DNA of 64,000 bases from Mycolicibacillus koreensis. Lineage in GTDB: Bacteria; Actinomycetota; Actinomycetes; Mycobacteriales; Mycobacteriaceae. Positions 45,765 through 53,126 of this stretch are shown one piece after another; positions within the stretch are counted from its first letter, which is position 1, and each line of letters opens with the position of its first letter. Location of the stretch: positions 1-64,000 of the forward strand of contig NZ_NCXO01000016.1 of the NCBI RefSeq assembly GCF_002104795.1, written 5' to 3'. The notes under the pieces are model-generated. The model was not told the DNA's origin and did not search any database. It worked only from the letters and a program-made list of their open reading frames with translations. The position numbers and the translations under genes were made by a program.

Positions 45765-46423
45765 TTGCCGGCTACGTTCGCCGCCAACTCCTCGGCGAGG
45801 GCGGTCGCCGCCGGCCGGCCGTTGCCGACCTGGCAGACCGCGCTCTGCACCACCCAGGCCCCGGTCAGCCGCGCCTCCCGGAAACAGGACCAGTCGTGGC
45901 TGCCGTCCTGTGCGGCGGTCCAGCGGGCAACAGTGTCCCCGGCGTCCCCGGCGTCCTCGTCGAGCTGAAACGTCCACGTCGATGTCGACCCGTCGAGCGC
46001 GTCGGTGGCCGTGGCCGACGTGTCCCCGGCGCAGCCGCGCACCCCGGCGACCAGCGCGTCGAACACGGTCCGTGCGGCCGCTTCATCGGGATATTTCCCG
46101 GCCGTCTGGGTCACCGAGTGATCCCAGTAGTCGGCGGCTTCCTGCATGGCGACCAGGTGATATTGCGTCCATCCGGGGGTGTAGACCGCGGTGGTCGACG
46201 GTCCGGCGGCCACCGCGCAGTCCTTCGGGTCGACGGTGACCGGCTCCGGCGGCGCCACATCGGCGGTGGTGTTGGCCAGCTCGGCGCCGACCAGCTCACC
46301 GACCTGGGTGGCTCCCACCGCCAGCGCGGGGATGGCTTTGACCGCCGTGCCGTCGATGACCTGGGTGCACCCGGTGCTCAACGCCAGCACCACCACACCG
46401 CCGATCGCCCAGCTGCCTCGCAT
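45761..46423 (-). CDS. Lipoprotein with PknH-like extracellular sensor domain
   Basis: 220 aa from ATG 46423. Lipobox LSTGC (Cys19). The mature part has the pattern of the PknH C-terminal/LppH-LpqQ sensor family: DCAVAAGPSTTAVY, a middle helix ARTVFDALVAGVRGCAGD, a strand TSTWTFQLDED, and WSCFREARLTGAWVVQSAVC. The cysteines pair in the known PknH structure. It probably binds an unknown ligand at the outer membrane face. A TACCAT box (46436-46431) lies 7 nt before the ATG, on the strand opposite the TetR promoter, so the two genes are divergent. Confidence 0.8.
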   Translation of the reverse strand: MRGSWAIGGVVVLALSTGCTQVIDGTAVKAIPALAVGATQVGELVGAELANTTADVAPPEPVTVDPKDCAVAAGPSTTAVYTPGWTQYHLVAMQEAADYWDHSVTQTAGKYPDEAAARTVFDALVAGVRGCAGDTSATATDALDGSTSTWTFQLDEDAGDAGDTVARWTAAQDGSHDWSCFREARLTGAWVVQSAVCQVGNGRPAATALAEELAANVAGK

Positions 46424-46500
46424 CCGCCTGATGGTAGCGGCGCCGCGCCTGCGGCGGGCCGCAGTCACCGACCATGCACCCTCGCCGGCCGCGGCGGCTA

Positions 46501-46506
46501 TAGAGT
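46501..46506 (+). promoter_or_regulatory. -10 box before the TetR gene
   Basis: TAGAGT ends 6 nt before GTG 46513, as for a leaderless transcript. Confidence 0.5.
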
Positions 46507-46512
46507 CGCGCT

Positions 46513-47079
46513 GTGCCCAGGATCAGCGCCTCCTCCGTCGGGGAACACCGCGAGCAGATCCAGCAGCGGATCTTCGACGCGTTCGCCACCCTGATGGCCG
46601 AGCAGAGCTTCGACGCCATCACGATGGCGCAGTTGGCCGCCGAGGCCGGGTTGGGGCGCACCGCGATCTACCACCATTTCCCGAGCAAGGAAGCTGTGGT
46701 GGTGGCGTTCGCCTCCCGCGAGACCAGCCGCTACATCGCCGGATTGCAGGCGGTGCTCGCCGACGTCGACGACCCGGTGGAGCGGCTGCGTCTCTACATC
46801 CGCCACCAGGTCGACGCCGGGGAGAAGTTCCACATGGGGCTGGGCCGCCAGCTCTACGGGGTGCTCTCCCAGGAGACGATGGGCGCGATCCGCGATCACG
46901 TCGGGGAGATCGAGGCGGTGCTGCGCGAGATCCTGGCCCGCGGGGTCGACGCCGGACGGTTCAGCGTCGACGACGAGGCCGCCACCATGTCGCTCATCCA
47001 CGCCTGCCTGGCGCCGCGGGATCTGCCGGCGGAGCTGATCGAACGCTTCGTGGTGCGCGCACTGGGCGCCACCCCCTGA
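46513..47079 (+). CDS. TetR-family regulator, likely repressor of heme oxygenase
   Basis: 188 aa from GTG 46513. Helix-turn-helix in residues of about 37-60: TMAQLAAEAGLGRTAIYHHF. The ligand-binding half is unremarkable. It lies 81 bp upstream of the heme oxygenase gene in the same direction, and the gap holds a strong double palindrome over the heme oxygenase promoter, so this protein is the obvious candidate to bind it. Haem or an iron signal as ligand is inference. The cassette sits in the men region between menB and the SDR gene. Confidence 0.88.
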   Translation: MPRISASSVGEHREQIQQRIFDAFATLMAEQSFDAITMAQLAAEAGLGRTAIYHHFPSKEAVVVAFASRETSRYIAGLQAVLADVDDPVERLRLYIRHQVDAGEKFHMGLGRQLYGVLSQETMGAIRDHVGEIEAVLREILARGVDAGRFSVDDEAATMSLIHACLAPRDLPAELIERFVVRALGATP

Positions 47080-47092
47080 CACCCACCCCACA

Positions 47093-47137
47093 TTGACGAC
47101 GTTGACAAGTTGTCAGTATGATTCTGACAACTTGTCA
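47093..47137 (+). promoter_or_regulatory. Promoter with double palindromic operator for heme oxygenase
   Basis: TTGACG (47093-47098), an 18-bp spacer and TATGAT (47117-47122) form a promoter. Two 13-bp palindromes, TGACAAGTTGTCA (47103-47115) and TGACAACTTGTCA (47125-47137), flank the -10 box and together make a larger inverted repeat of 35 bp. This is an ideal site for two TetR dimers that shut off the promoter. Confidence 0.8.
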
Positions 47138-47160
47138 CGCACCTCGTTGTTGGGAGCCCC

Positions 47161-47817
47161 ATGCTGAACACCCTCGCCGCCGCCCGTCCGTTGTCGGTCG
47201 CGCTGAGGGAGGGGACCACCGCCGAGCACGACGCCGCCGAACACTCGACGTTCATGACCGAGTTGCTCGCCGGGCGGGTCAACGCCCGCGGCTACGGCGA
47301 CTATCTGCGCCGGCTGCGGATGATCTACCTCGCCCTGGAGGACAGCGTGCGCGCCCACCGCGCCGACCCGCTGGTGGCGGCGGTCTACGACCCGGCGCTG
47401 GAACGGCGCGCCGCGATCGACGCCGACCTGCGGTTCTGGGACCCGCAGACCGATCCGGCGGCCCCGGCGGACTCCCCGGTCGCCGCCGCCTACCGCGACC
47501 GGATCCGCACCGCCGACTGGGGTGGCGCACTGGTCGCCCACCACTACACCCGCTACCTGGGCGACCTCTCCGGCGGCCTGGCGATCGGCAAGCTTTTGGG
47601 TCGTGCCTTCGAGCTCACCGACGGTGCCGGGTTGGCGTTCTACGACTTCCCGATGCGTCCCAAGCCGTACAAGGACGGCTACCGGTCCCGCCTCGACGGG
47701 CTCGGCCTGGGCCCGCAGCAGATCGACCGTGCCGTCGCCGAGGTCAAGGTGGCGTTCACGCTCAACCAGCAGCTGTTCGCCGAACTCGGCGAGAACCTCA
47801 CGCAGTACCGCCGCTGA
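47161..47817 (+). CDS. Heme oxygenase (biliverdin-producing, HO-1 type)
   Basis: 218 aa from ATG 47161 with GGGAG upstream. HO-1 fold: proximal haem ligand His23 in TTAEHDAAEHS, distal glycine-rich helix YLGDLSGGLAIGK (132-144), and FYDFPM and YKDGYRSRLD as in HmuO-type enzymes. It opens haem to release iron, CO and biliverdin. M. tuberculosis relies on the unrelated MhuD; an HO-1-type enzyme in this place is therefore accessory. Transcription is likely controlled by the upstream TetR protein. Confidence 0.93.
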   Translation: MLNTLAAARPLSVALREGTTAEHDAAEHSTFMTELLAGRVNARGYGDYLRRLRMIYLALEDSVRAHRADPLVAAVYDPALERRAAIDADLRFWDPQTDPAAPADSPVAAAYRDRIRTADWGGALVAHHYTRYLGDLSGGLAIGKLLGRAFELTDGAGLAFYDFPMRPKPYKDGYRSRLDGLGLGPQQIDRAVAEVKVAFTLNQQLFAELGENLTQYRR

Positions 47818-47837
47818 CGGTCCCTACACTGCCGGGG

Positions 47838-48725
47838 GTGACCAGAAATCCGCTGCGCCGCCTCACCGACCCGTTCATGCTCGCCGCGATGCGCCCGCCG
47901 CTGGCGCCGCAACTGCGGCTGCACAACCCCACCGCCCATCCGGTGGATCTGGCCGGCAAACGGGTCCTGCTGACCGGCGCGTCGTCGGGGATCGGGGAGG
48001 CCGCCGCCGAGCAGTTCGCCCGCCAGGGCGCCACGGTCATCGCGGTGGCCCGCCGCCAGGAACTGCTGGAGCAGGTGACGTCCCGCATCGCCGCCGCCGG
48101 CGGGGACGCCACCGCCCTGCCCGCGGACCTGTCGGACATGGCCGCGATCGACGCGCTCGTCGACGATGTCACCAAGCGGTTCGGCGGGGTGGACATCCTG
48201 GTCAACAACGCCGGACGGTCGATTCGCCGGCCGCTGGAGGAGTCCCTGGAGCGCTGGCATGACGTGGAGCGCACGATAGCGCTCAACTACTACGCGCCGC
48301 TGCGGCTGGTGCGGGGGCTGGGCCCGGGCATGCGGGAGCGCGGCGACGGCCACATCATCAACGTCGCCACCTGGGGAGTGATGACCGAGGCGTCCCCGCT
48401 GTTCGGGGTCTACAACGGTTCCAAGGCGGCGCTGGCGGCGGTGAGCCGGGTGATGGAGACCGAGTGGGGCCGGCACGGCGTGCACTCCACCGCCCTGTTC
48501 TACCCGCTGGTGGCGACACCGATGATCGCGCCGACCAAGGAGTTCGCCGGCCGTGCCGCGCTCAGCGCCGAGGAGGCCGCCGGCTGGATGGTCACCGCCG
48601 CACGCACCCGCCCGGTGCGCATCGCCCCGCGGCTCGCCGTGGGGATGCGCGCGCTCGACGTGGTCGGCCCGAGCTGGGTGAACGCCCTGCTCAAGGGGCA
48701 GCCGGAGAGTCGTCCACGCAGCTGA
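47838..48725 (+). CDS. Short-chain dehydrogenase/reductase (Rv0547c-like)
   Basis: 295 aa from GTG 47838; a TACACT box (47825-47830) ends 7 nt before it. Cofactor motif TGASSGIG near residue 46-53, NNAG in VDILVNNAGRS, and catalytic Tyr/Lys in YNGSKAALAAVSR. The N-terminal 38 residues are an amphipathic extension (RRLTDPFMLAAMRPPL). Oxidises or reduces an unidentified hydroxyl/keto substrate with NAD(P). Glyoxalase-fold gene follows after 12 bp. Confidence 0.9.
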   Translation: MTRNPLRRLTDPFMLAAMRPPLAPQLRLHNPTAHPVDLAGKRVLLTGASSGIGEAAAEQFARQGATVIAVARRQELLEQVTSRIAAAGGDATALPADLSDMAAIDALVDDVTKRFGGVDILVNNAGRSIRRPLEESLERWHDVERTIALNYYAPLRLVRGLGPGMRERGDGHIINVATWGVMTEASPLFGVYNGSKAALAAVSRVMETEWGRHGVHSTALFYPLVATPMIAPTKEFAGRAALSAEEAAGWMVTAARTRPVRIAPRLAVGMRALDVVGPSWVNALLKGQPESRPRS

Positions 48726-48737
48726 CGGGAGATCACG

Positions 48738-49133
48738 ATGGAGATTCTGGCCAGCCGGGTGTTGTTCCGGCCCCGCGACTACCGCCGCTCCCTGCGGTTC
48801 TACCGCGACGAACTCGGGTTGGCGATCGCCCGCGAGTACGGCGCGGGAACGGTGTTCTACGCCGGGCAGTCGCTGATCGAACTGGCCGGTCACGGCGACC
48901 CGCCGGTCGCCGCCCCGCCGTTTCCCGGGGCGCTGTGGCTGCAGGTCCGCGACGTGCGCGCCACCCAGGCCGAACTGGAGGGCCGCGGGGTGCCGATCAC
49001 CCGCGCGGCCCGTCGTGAACCGTGGGGACTGCACGAGATGCACGTCACCGACCCCGACGGGGTGACCCTGATTTTCGTGCAGGTCCCCGAGGATCACCCG
49101 CTGCGACGCGACCCCAGGTTAACCGCGGGGTAA
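48738..49133 (+). CDS. Glyoxalase/bleomycin-resistance fold protein (Rv0546c-like)
   Basis: 131 aa. Two beta-alpha-beta-beta-beta modules of the vicinal oxygen chelate fold: SRVLFRPRDYRRSLRFYRDE-type first module, and LWLQVRDVRATQAELEGRG with DPDGVTLIFVQVP in the second. Putative metal ligands are present in the IELAGHG and MHVTDPDG contexts. Substrate unknown. Same strand as, and 12 bp after, the SDR gene. Confidence 0.88.
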   Translation: MEILASRVLFRPRDYRRSLRFYRDELGLAIAREYGAGTVFYAGQSLIELAGHGDPPVAAPPFPGALWLQVRDVRATQAELEGRGVPITRAARREPWGLHEMHVTDPDGVTLIFVQVPEDHPLRRDPRLTAG

Positions 49134-49217
49134 CATCTGGCAACGAATCCGGACACGCCCGTGATTTTGCTTCGTTTCATTCGACTTTGAGCCCCGTCTA
49201 CCCCCAGAATTGAGCCC

Positions 49218-50441
49218 GTGAGTCTCGAGCTGTTCCTGTTGATCATCGTGGTGATCACAGCCTTGGCCTTCGACTTCACCAACGGTTTTCACGACACCGG
49301 CAACGCGATGGCAACCTCCATCGCCAGCGGGGCGTTGAGCCCCAAGGCGGCGGTCTCGCTGTCGGCGGTGCTCAACCTGCTGGGCGCGTTCCTGTCCACC
49401 GCGGTGGCGGCCACCATCGCCAAGGGGCTGGTCGACGCGAACCTGGTCACCTTGGAGCTGCTCTTCGCCGGTCTGGTCGGCGGCATCGTGTGGAACCTGC
49501 TGACCTGGCTGCTCGGCATCCCGTCGAGTTCCTCCCATGCGCTGATCGGCGGCATCATCGGCGCGATGATCGCCGCGGTCGGCGGCCACGGGGTGCTGTG
49601 GACCGGGGTGGTCTCGCTGGTGCTGGTGCCGGCCGTGGTCGCCGCGACGCTGGCGATCCTGGTCGCCGCCGTCGGCACCGCGCTGGTGCACCGCATCATC
49701 CGCGGCCTGGAGGAGAAGCGCACCGAGCAGGGCTTCCGCCGCGGCCAGATCGGGTCGGCGGCGCTGGTGTCGCTGGCGCACGGCACCAACGACGCCCAGA
49801 AGACCATGGGCGTCATCTTCCTGGCGCTGATGTCCTACGGCGCGGTCTCCACCTCGGCGACGCTGCCGCCGCTGTGGGTGATCGTCGCCTGCGCCACCGC
49901 GATGGCCGCCGGCACCTACATGGGCGGCTGGCGCATCATCCGCACCCTGGGCAAGGGCCTCGTCGAGATCAAACCGCCGCAGGGCATGGCCGCCGAATCC
50001 GCCGCGGCAGCGGTGATCCTGCTCTCCAGCCACTTCGGCTACTCGTTGTCGACCACCCAGGTGGCCACCGGGTCGGTGCTCGGCAGCGGGGTCGGCAAGC
50101 CCGGCGCCCAGGTCCGCTGGGGAGTGGCGCGCCGCATGGTGACCGCCTGGCTGGTCACCCTGCCGCTGGCCGGGGTGGTCGGGGCCACCACCTACCTGCT
50201 GGTGCACGCGATCGGCGGCTACCTCGGGGTGATCCTGGGCTTCGCGCTGCTGGCGATGGCGTCGCTGGTGATCTGGCTGCGCTCGCGGCGGGTCCGCATC
50301 GACCCCAGCAACGTCAACGACGACTGGCAGGGCAGCCTCACCGGCGGTATCGGCGCCCCCGGCGACGCCGCGGGTGCGCCCGCAGCCCCACGCACCGCTG
50401 CCACCTTCGGCCCCGCCCCGCGGGAGGTCGCTGCGCGGTGA
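49218..50441 (+). CDS. pitA: Low-affinity inorganic phosphate transporter
   Basis: 407 aa from GTG 49218. About 10 membrane helices with the duplicated PiT signatures: FDFTNGFHDTGNAMATSIAS near the N-terminus and SLAHGTNDAQKTMGVIFLAL in the second half. Hydrophilic loop between repeats (IIRGLEEKRTEQGF). Imports phosphate driven by protons. Corresponds to Rv0545c. Its stop overlaps the GTG of the following small membrane gene by 4 bp. Confidence 0.95.
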   Translation: MSLELFLLIIVVITALAFDFTNGFHDTGNAMATSIASGALSPKAAVSLSAVLNLLGAFLSTAVAATIAKGLVDANLVTLELLFAGLVGGIVWNLLTWLLGIPSSSSHALIGGIIGAMIAAVGGHGVLWTGVVSLVLVPAVVAATLAILVAAVGTALVHRIIRGLEEKRTEQGFRRGQIGSAALVSLAHGTNDAQKTMGVIFLALMSYGAVSTSATLPPLWVIVACATAMAAGTYMGGWRIIRTLGKGLVEIKPPQGMAAESAAAAVILLSSHFGYSLSTTQVATGSVLGSGVGKPGAQVRWGVARRMVTAWLVTLPLAGVVGATTYLLVHAIGGYLGVILGFALLAMASLVIWLRSRRVRIDPSNVNDDWQGSLTGGIGAPGDAAGAPAAPRTAATFGPAPREVAAR

Positions 50442-50731
50442 GCGCCTGGTTCGACTACGTCGCCACCCTCAAGATCCTGGTTTTCGCCCTGCTCGTCGGC
50501 GGCGCGTTGCCGGCGCTGTTCGCGCTCGGGGTGCGCATGGGCGCCCCGAACGGCCCGAACGCGGACGGCACGACGCGACGCAACCCGGTGATGGTGGCGC
50601 TGAGTTGGCTGGTGTTCGCGCTGGTCGTGGCTGCCGTCGTGGTCGGGGTGCTGTTCATCGCCCGCGATTTCCTGGCTCACCGGTTCGGCTGGCACCTGCT
50701 GGGCGCCTATCCTGTCGGCGCGGGCACGTAA
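50438..50731 (+). CDS. Two-helix membrane protein (Rv0544c-like)
   Basis: 97 aa from GTG 50438 overlapping the pitA stop (GTGA). Two hydrophobic segments, ILVFALLVGGALPALFALGV and MVALSWLVFALVVAAVVVGV. The tight coupling to pitA, conserved in M. tuberculosis, suggests an accessory role to the phosphate transporter, but nothing more is known. Confidence 0.85.
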   Translation: MSAWFDYVATLKILVFALLVGGALPALFALGVRMGAPNGPNADGTTRRNPVMVALSWLVFALVVAAVVVGVLFIARDFLAHRFGWHLLGAYPVGAGT

Positions 50732-50788
50732 CATCGGGGGGGTTGGTGTGACCCGGGTATCGCGTGCCGTGGAGCGGGAGTTGACGTT

Positions 50789-51106
50789 GTGAACCGATTC
50801 CTCGACGCCATCGTCGCGTGGCTGCGCGCCGGCTACCCCGACGGGGTCCCGCAAACCGACTACATTCCGCTGTTGGCGCTGCTGTCGCGGCGGCTCACCA
50901 GCGACGAGGTCAAAGAGGTGGCCAGCCACCTGATGCGCCGCGGCGACTTCGACCACGTCGACATCGGGGTGACGATCACCCAGATCACCGATGAGCTGCC
51001 CTCGGCCGAGGACGTGGCCCGGGTGCGCGATCGGCTCGCCGCGAAAGGCTGGCCGTTCGACGACCAGCGCGACGCCGCCGGCGGCCAGCCGCGGGAGCAC
51101 CCATAG
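50789..51106 (+). CDS. DUF3349 family protein (Rv0543c-like)
   Basis: 105 aa from GTG 50789, preceded by GGAGCGGGAG. All-helical small protein with the family's NRFLDAIVAWLRAGYPDGVP start and DYIPLLALLSRRLTSDEV. The family structure is known for M. tuberculosis Rv0543c, but its role is not. The menE GTG follows after 2 bp, so both are probably in the same transcript. Confidence 0.9.
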   Translation: MNRFLDAIVAWLRAGYPDGVPQTDYIPLLALLSRRLTSDEVKEVASHLMRRGDFDHVDIGVTITQITDELPSAEDVARVRDRLAAKGWPFDDQRDAAGGQPREHP

Positions 51107-51108
51107 CC

Positions 51109-52269
51109 GTGCTGCTGCGCGCCGTGGTGACCCGGCCCGGCCACGCCGTCGCCGATCTGCTGCCGGCGCTGAGCGAGGTCCTCGGCGACGGGCTTGGCGA
51201 CGGGCTTGGCGACGGACGCGGCGCGCTGCTGCCGGTGGCCCCCGACGCCGCCCCCGCCGCCGCGCTGCGGGTCGGTGAGCCGATCGACGCCGACATCGCG
51301 GTGGTGGCGACCACCTCCGGCACCACCGGCACCCCGAAGGGCGCCGCGCTGACCGCCGCGGCGCTGCGGGCCAGCGCCACCGCCACCCACGCCCGTCTCG
51401 GGGGGCCGGGCCGCTGGCTGCTGGCCCTGCCCGCCCATCACATCGCCGGAATCCAGGTGCTGGTGCGCAGCCTGCTCGCCGGCACCGCCCCGGTCGAACT
51501 CGACCGGTCCGGCGGTTTTCACCCCGACCGCTTGCCGGGCGCGATCGCCGCCCTCGGATCGGGGCGCCGCTACGCCGCGCTGGTCGCCGCCCAGTTGGCC
51601 GCGGCGCTGACCGACCCGGCGGCCACCGCCGCGCTGGCCGACCTCGACGCGGTGCTGCTCGGCGGCGGGCCGCTGCCCGCACCGGTGCACGCCGCGGCCG
51701 CCGACGCCGGGATCACCGTGGTGCGCAGCTACGGCATGAGCGAGACCGCCGGCGGCTGCGTCTACGACGGGGTGCCCCTCGACGGGGTGCGGATGCGCAT
51801 CGACGACGACGGCCGCATCCGCCTCGGCGGCGCCACCCTGGCCCGCGGCTACCGCAACCCGCCGGACCCCGACCCGTTCGCCGAGGCGGGCTGGTTCGTC
51901 ACCGACGATCTCGGCGCCATCGACGCCGCCGGGGTCCTGCGGGTGCTCGGACGCGCCGACGAGGCGATCAGCACCGGCGGGCTCACCGTCGTGCCCCAAC
52001 CGGTGGAGGCCGCGCTGGGAACCCACCCGGCGGTGGCCGACGTCGCGGTGTTCGGCGTCCCCGACGACCGGTGGGGCCAGCGGGTGGTGGCCGCGGTCGT
52101 GGTCGCCGACGGCCACACCGCCCCCACCCTGGCGGCGCTGCGCGGCCACGTCGCACAGACCCTCGAGGTCACCGCCGCGCCGCGGGAGCTGCATCTGGTG
52201 AGCGCGCTGCCGCGCCGCGGCATCGGCAAGGTCGACCGCGCCGCGTTGGCGCGCCGCTTCGGCCGGTAG
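51109..52269 (+). CDS. menE: o-Succinylbenzoate-CoA ligase
   Basis: 386 aa from GTG 51109. Adenylate-forming enzyme activating o-succinylbenzoate: P-loop TTSGTTGTPKGAALT, YGMSETAGGCVYDG (A5), GWFVTDDLGAID and the hinge GRADEAISTGGLTVVP; catalytic lysine in GIGKVDRAAL. Shorter than general acyl-CoA ligases, as usual for actinobacterial MenE. A GDGL repeat (GDGLGDGLGDG) near residue 26 comes from a 12-bp tandem repeat in the DNA at about 51184-51217. Corresponds to Rv0542c. Confidence 0.95.
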   Translation: MLLRAVVTRPGHAVADLLPALSEVLGDGLGDGLGDGRGALLPVAPDAAPAAALRVGEPIDADIAVVATTSGTTGTPKGAALTAAALRASATATHARLGGPGRWLLALPAHHIAGIQVLVRSLLAGTAPVELDRSGGFHPDRLPGAIAALGSGRRYAALVAAQLAAALTDPAATAALADLDAVLLGGGPLPAPVHAAAADAGITVVRSYGMSETAGGCVYDGVPLDGVRMRIDDDGRIRLGGATLARGYRNPPDPDPFAEAGWFVTDDLGAIDAAGVLRVLGRADEAISTGGLTVVPQPVEAALGTHPAVADVAVFGVPDDRWGQRVVAAVVVADGHTAPTLAALRGHVAQTLEVTAAPRELHLVSALPRRGIGKVDRAALARRFGR

Positions 52270-52302
52270 CGCGCCCGCACCGACCCGTTTTCTGCGGGCC
52301 CC

Positions 52303-53079
52303 TCAGGGCAACTCGAACGGCAACTCCACACCCTCGTGGGCCAGGCAGTGGGTGCAGGACCGCTCGGGGGCGACGCGGTCGATCGCGGCGCGCACCAGTG
52401 TTTTGAACGGCCCGATGTTCCTGGTGAACTCGGCGAACACGTCGACGGTGCGCACCCCGGAGCCGACCTCGACTCCGGCATCCAGGTCGGTCACCAAAGC
52501 GATTGCCGCATAACACATCTCGAGTTCACGGGCCAGCACCGCCTCCGGGTAACCGGTCATGTTGATCAGACCGAATCCGGCTGCGGCGAACCAGCGGCTC
52601 TCCGCGCGGGTGGAAAACCGCGGCCCCTGGATCACCACCATCGTGGCCCCGTCGACCACGTCGGGCCGGCCGGTGACCGCGGCGCGCAACATCGGGCAGT
52701 AGGGGTCGGCGAACTCGACGTGCACACCCCCGGAGTCGAAGTAGGTGTCGTCGCGACCGCGGGTGCGGTCGACGAGCTGGTCGGGCACCACGACGGTGCC
52801 CGGCCCCCACTGCGGGGTGAGGCTGCCGACCGCGCACGGCGCGAAGATCCGGCGCACCCCCACCGCGCGCAGCGCCCACATGTTCGCCCGGTAGGGCACG
52901 GTGTGCGCGGAGTACTCGTGTCCGGCGCCGTGGCGTGGCAGAAACGCCACCTCGTGGTCGCCGACGAGCCCGAGGGTGACCGGCCCGCTGGGCGCGCCGT
53001 AGGGGGTGTCGAGGTCGACGCTGCGGGCCTCGGGGCCGAAGAACGAGTAGAAGCCGCTGCCACCGATCACCCCGAGCAT
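52303..53079 (-). CDS. S-methyl-5'-thioadenosine phosphorylase-type nucleoside phosphorylase
   Basis: 258 aa from ATG 53079. Starts with the family motif IGGSGFYSFF, phosphate-binding RHGAGHEYSAHTVPYRAN and the MTAP signature VVIQGPRFSTRAESRWF, INMTGYPEAVLARELEM. It cleaves methylthioadenosine (or a related nucleoside) with phosphate. Corresponds to Rv0535, annotated pnp/mtnP. A CACAAT sequence lies 6 nt before the ATG. It converges with menE. Confidence 0.9.
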   Translation of the reverse strand: MLGVIGGSGFYSFFGPEARSVDLDTPYGAPSGPVTLGLVGDHEVAFLPRHGAGHEYSAHTVPYRANMWALRAVGVRRIFAPCAVGSLTPQWGPGTVVVPDQLVDRTRGRDDTYFDSGGVHVEFADPYCPMLRAAVTGRPDVVDGATMVVIQGPRFSTRAESRWFAAAGFGLINMTGYPEAVLARELEMCYAAIALVTDLDAGVEVGSGVRTVDVFAEFTRNIGPFKTLVRAAIDRVAPERSCTHCLAHEGVELPFELP

Positions 53080-53126
53080 GCGCTCATTGTGCGCCACGGC
53101 GCTCCCCGGTCCGGGCCCCGGGGACC

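Noticed and set aside
45189..45968. Plus-strand open frame over the coiled-coil gene and lipoprotein end
   Set aside because: Arg/Gly-rich shadow; the minus-strand frames have signal peptides and a 4-bp start/stop overlap.
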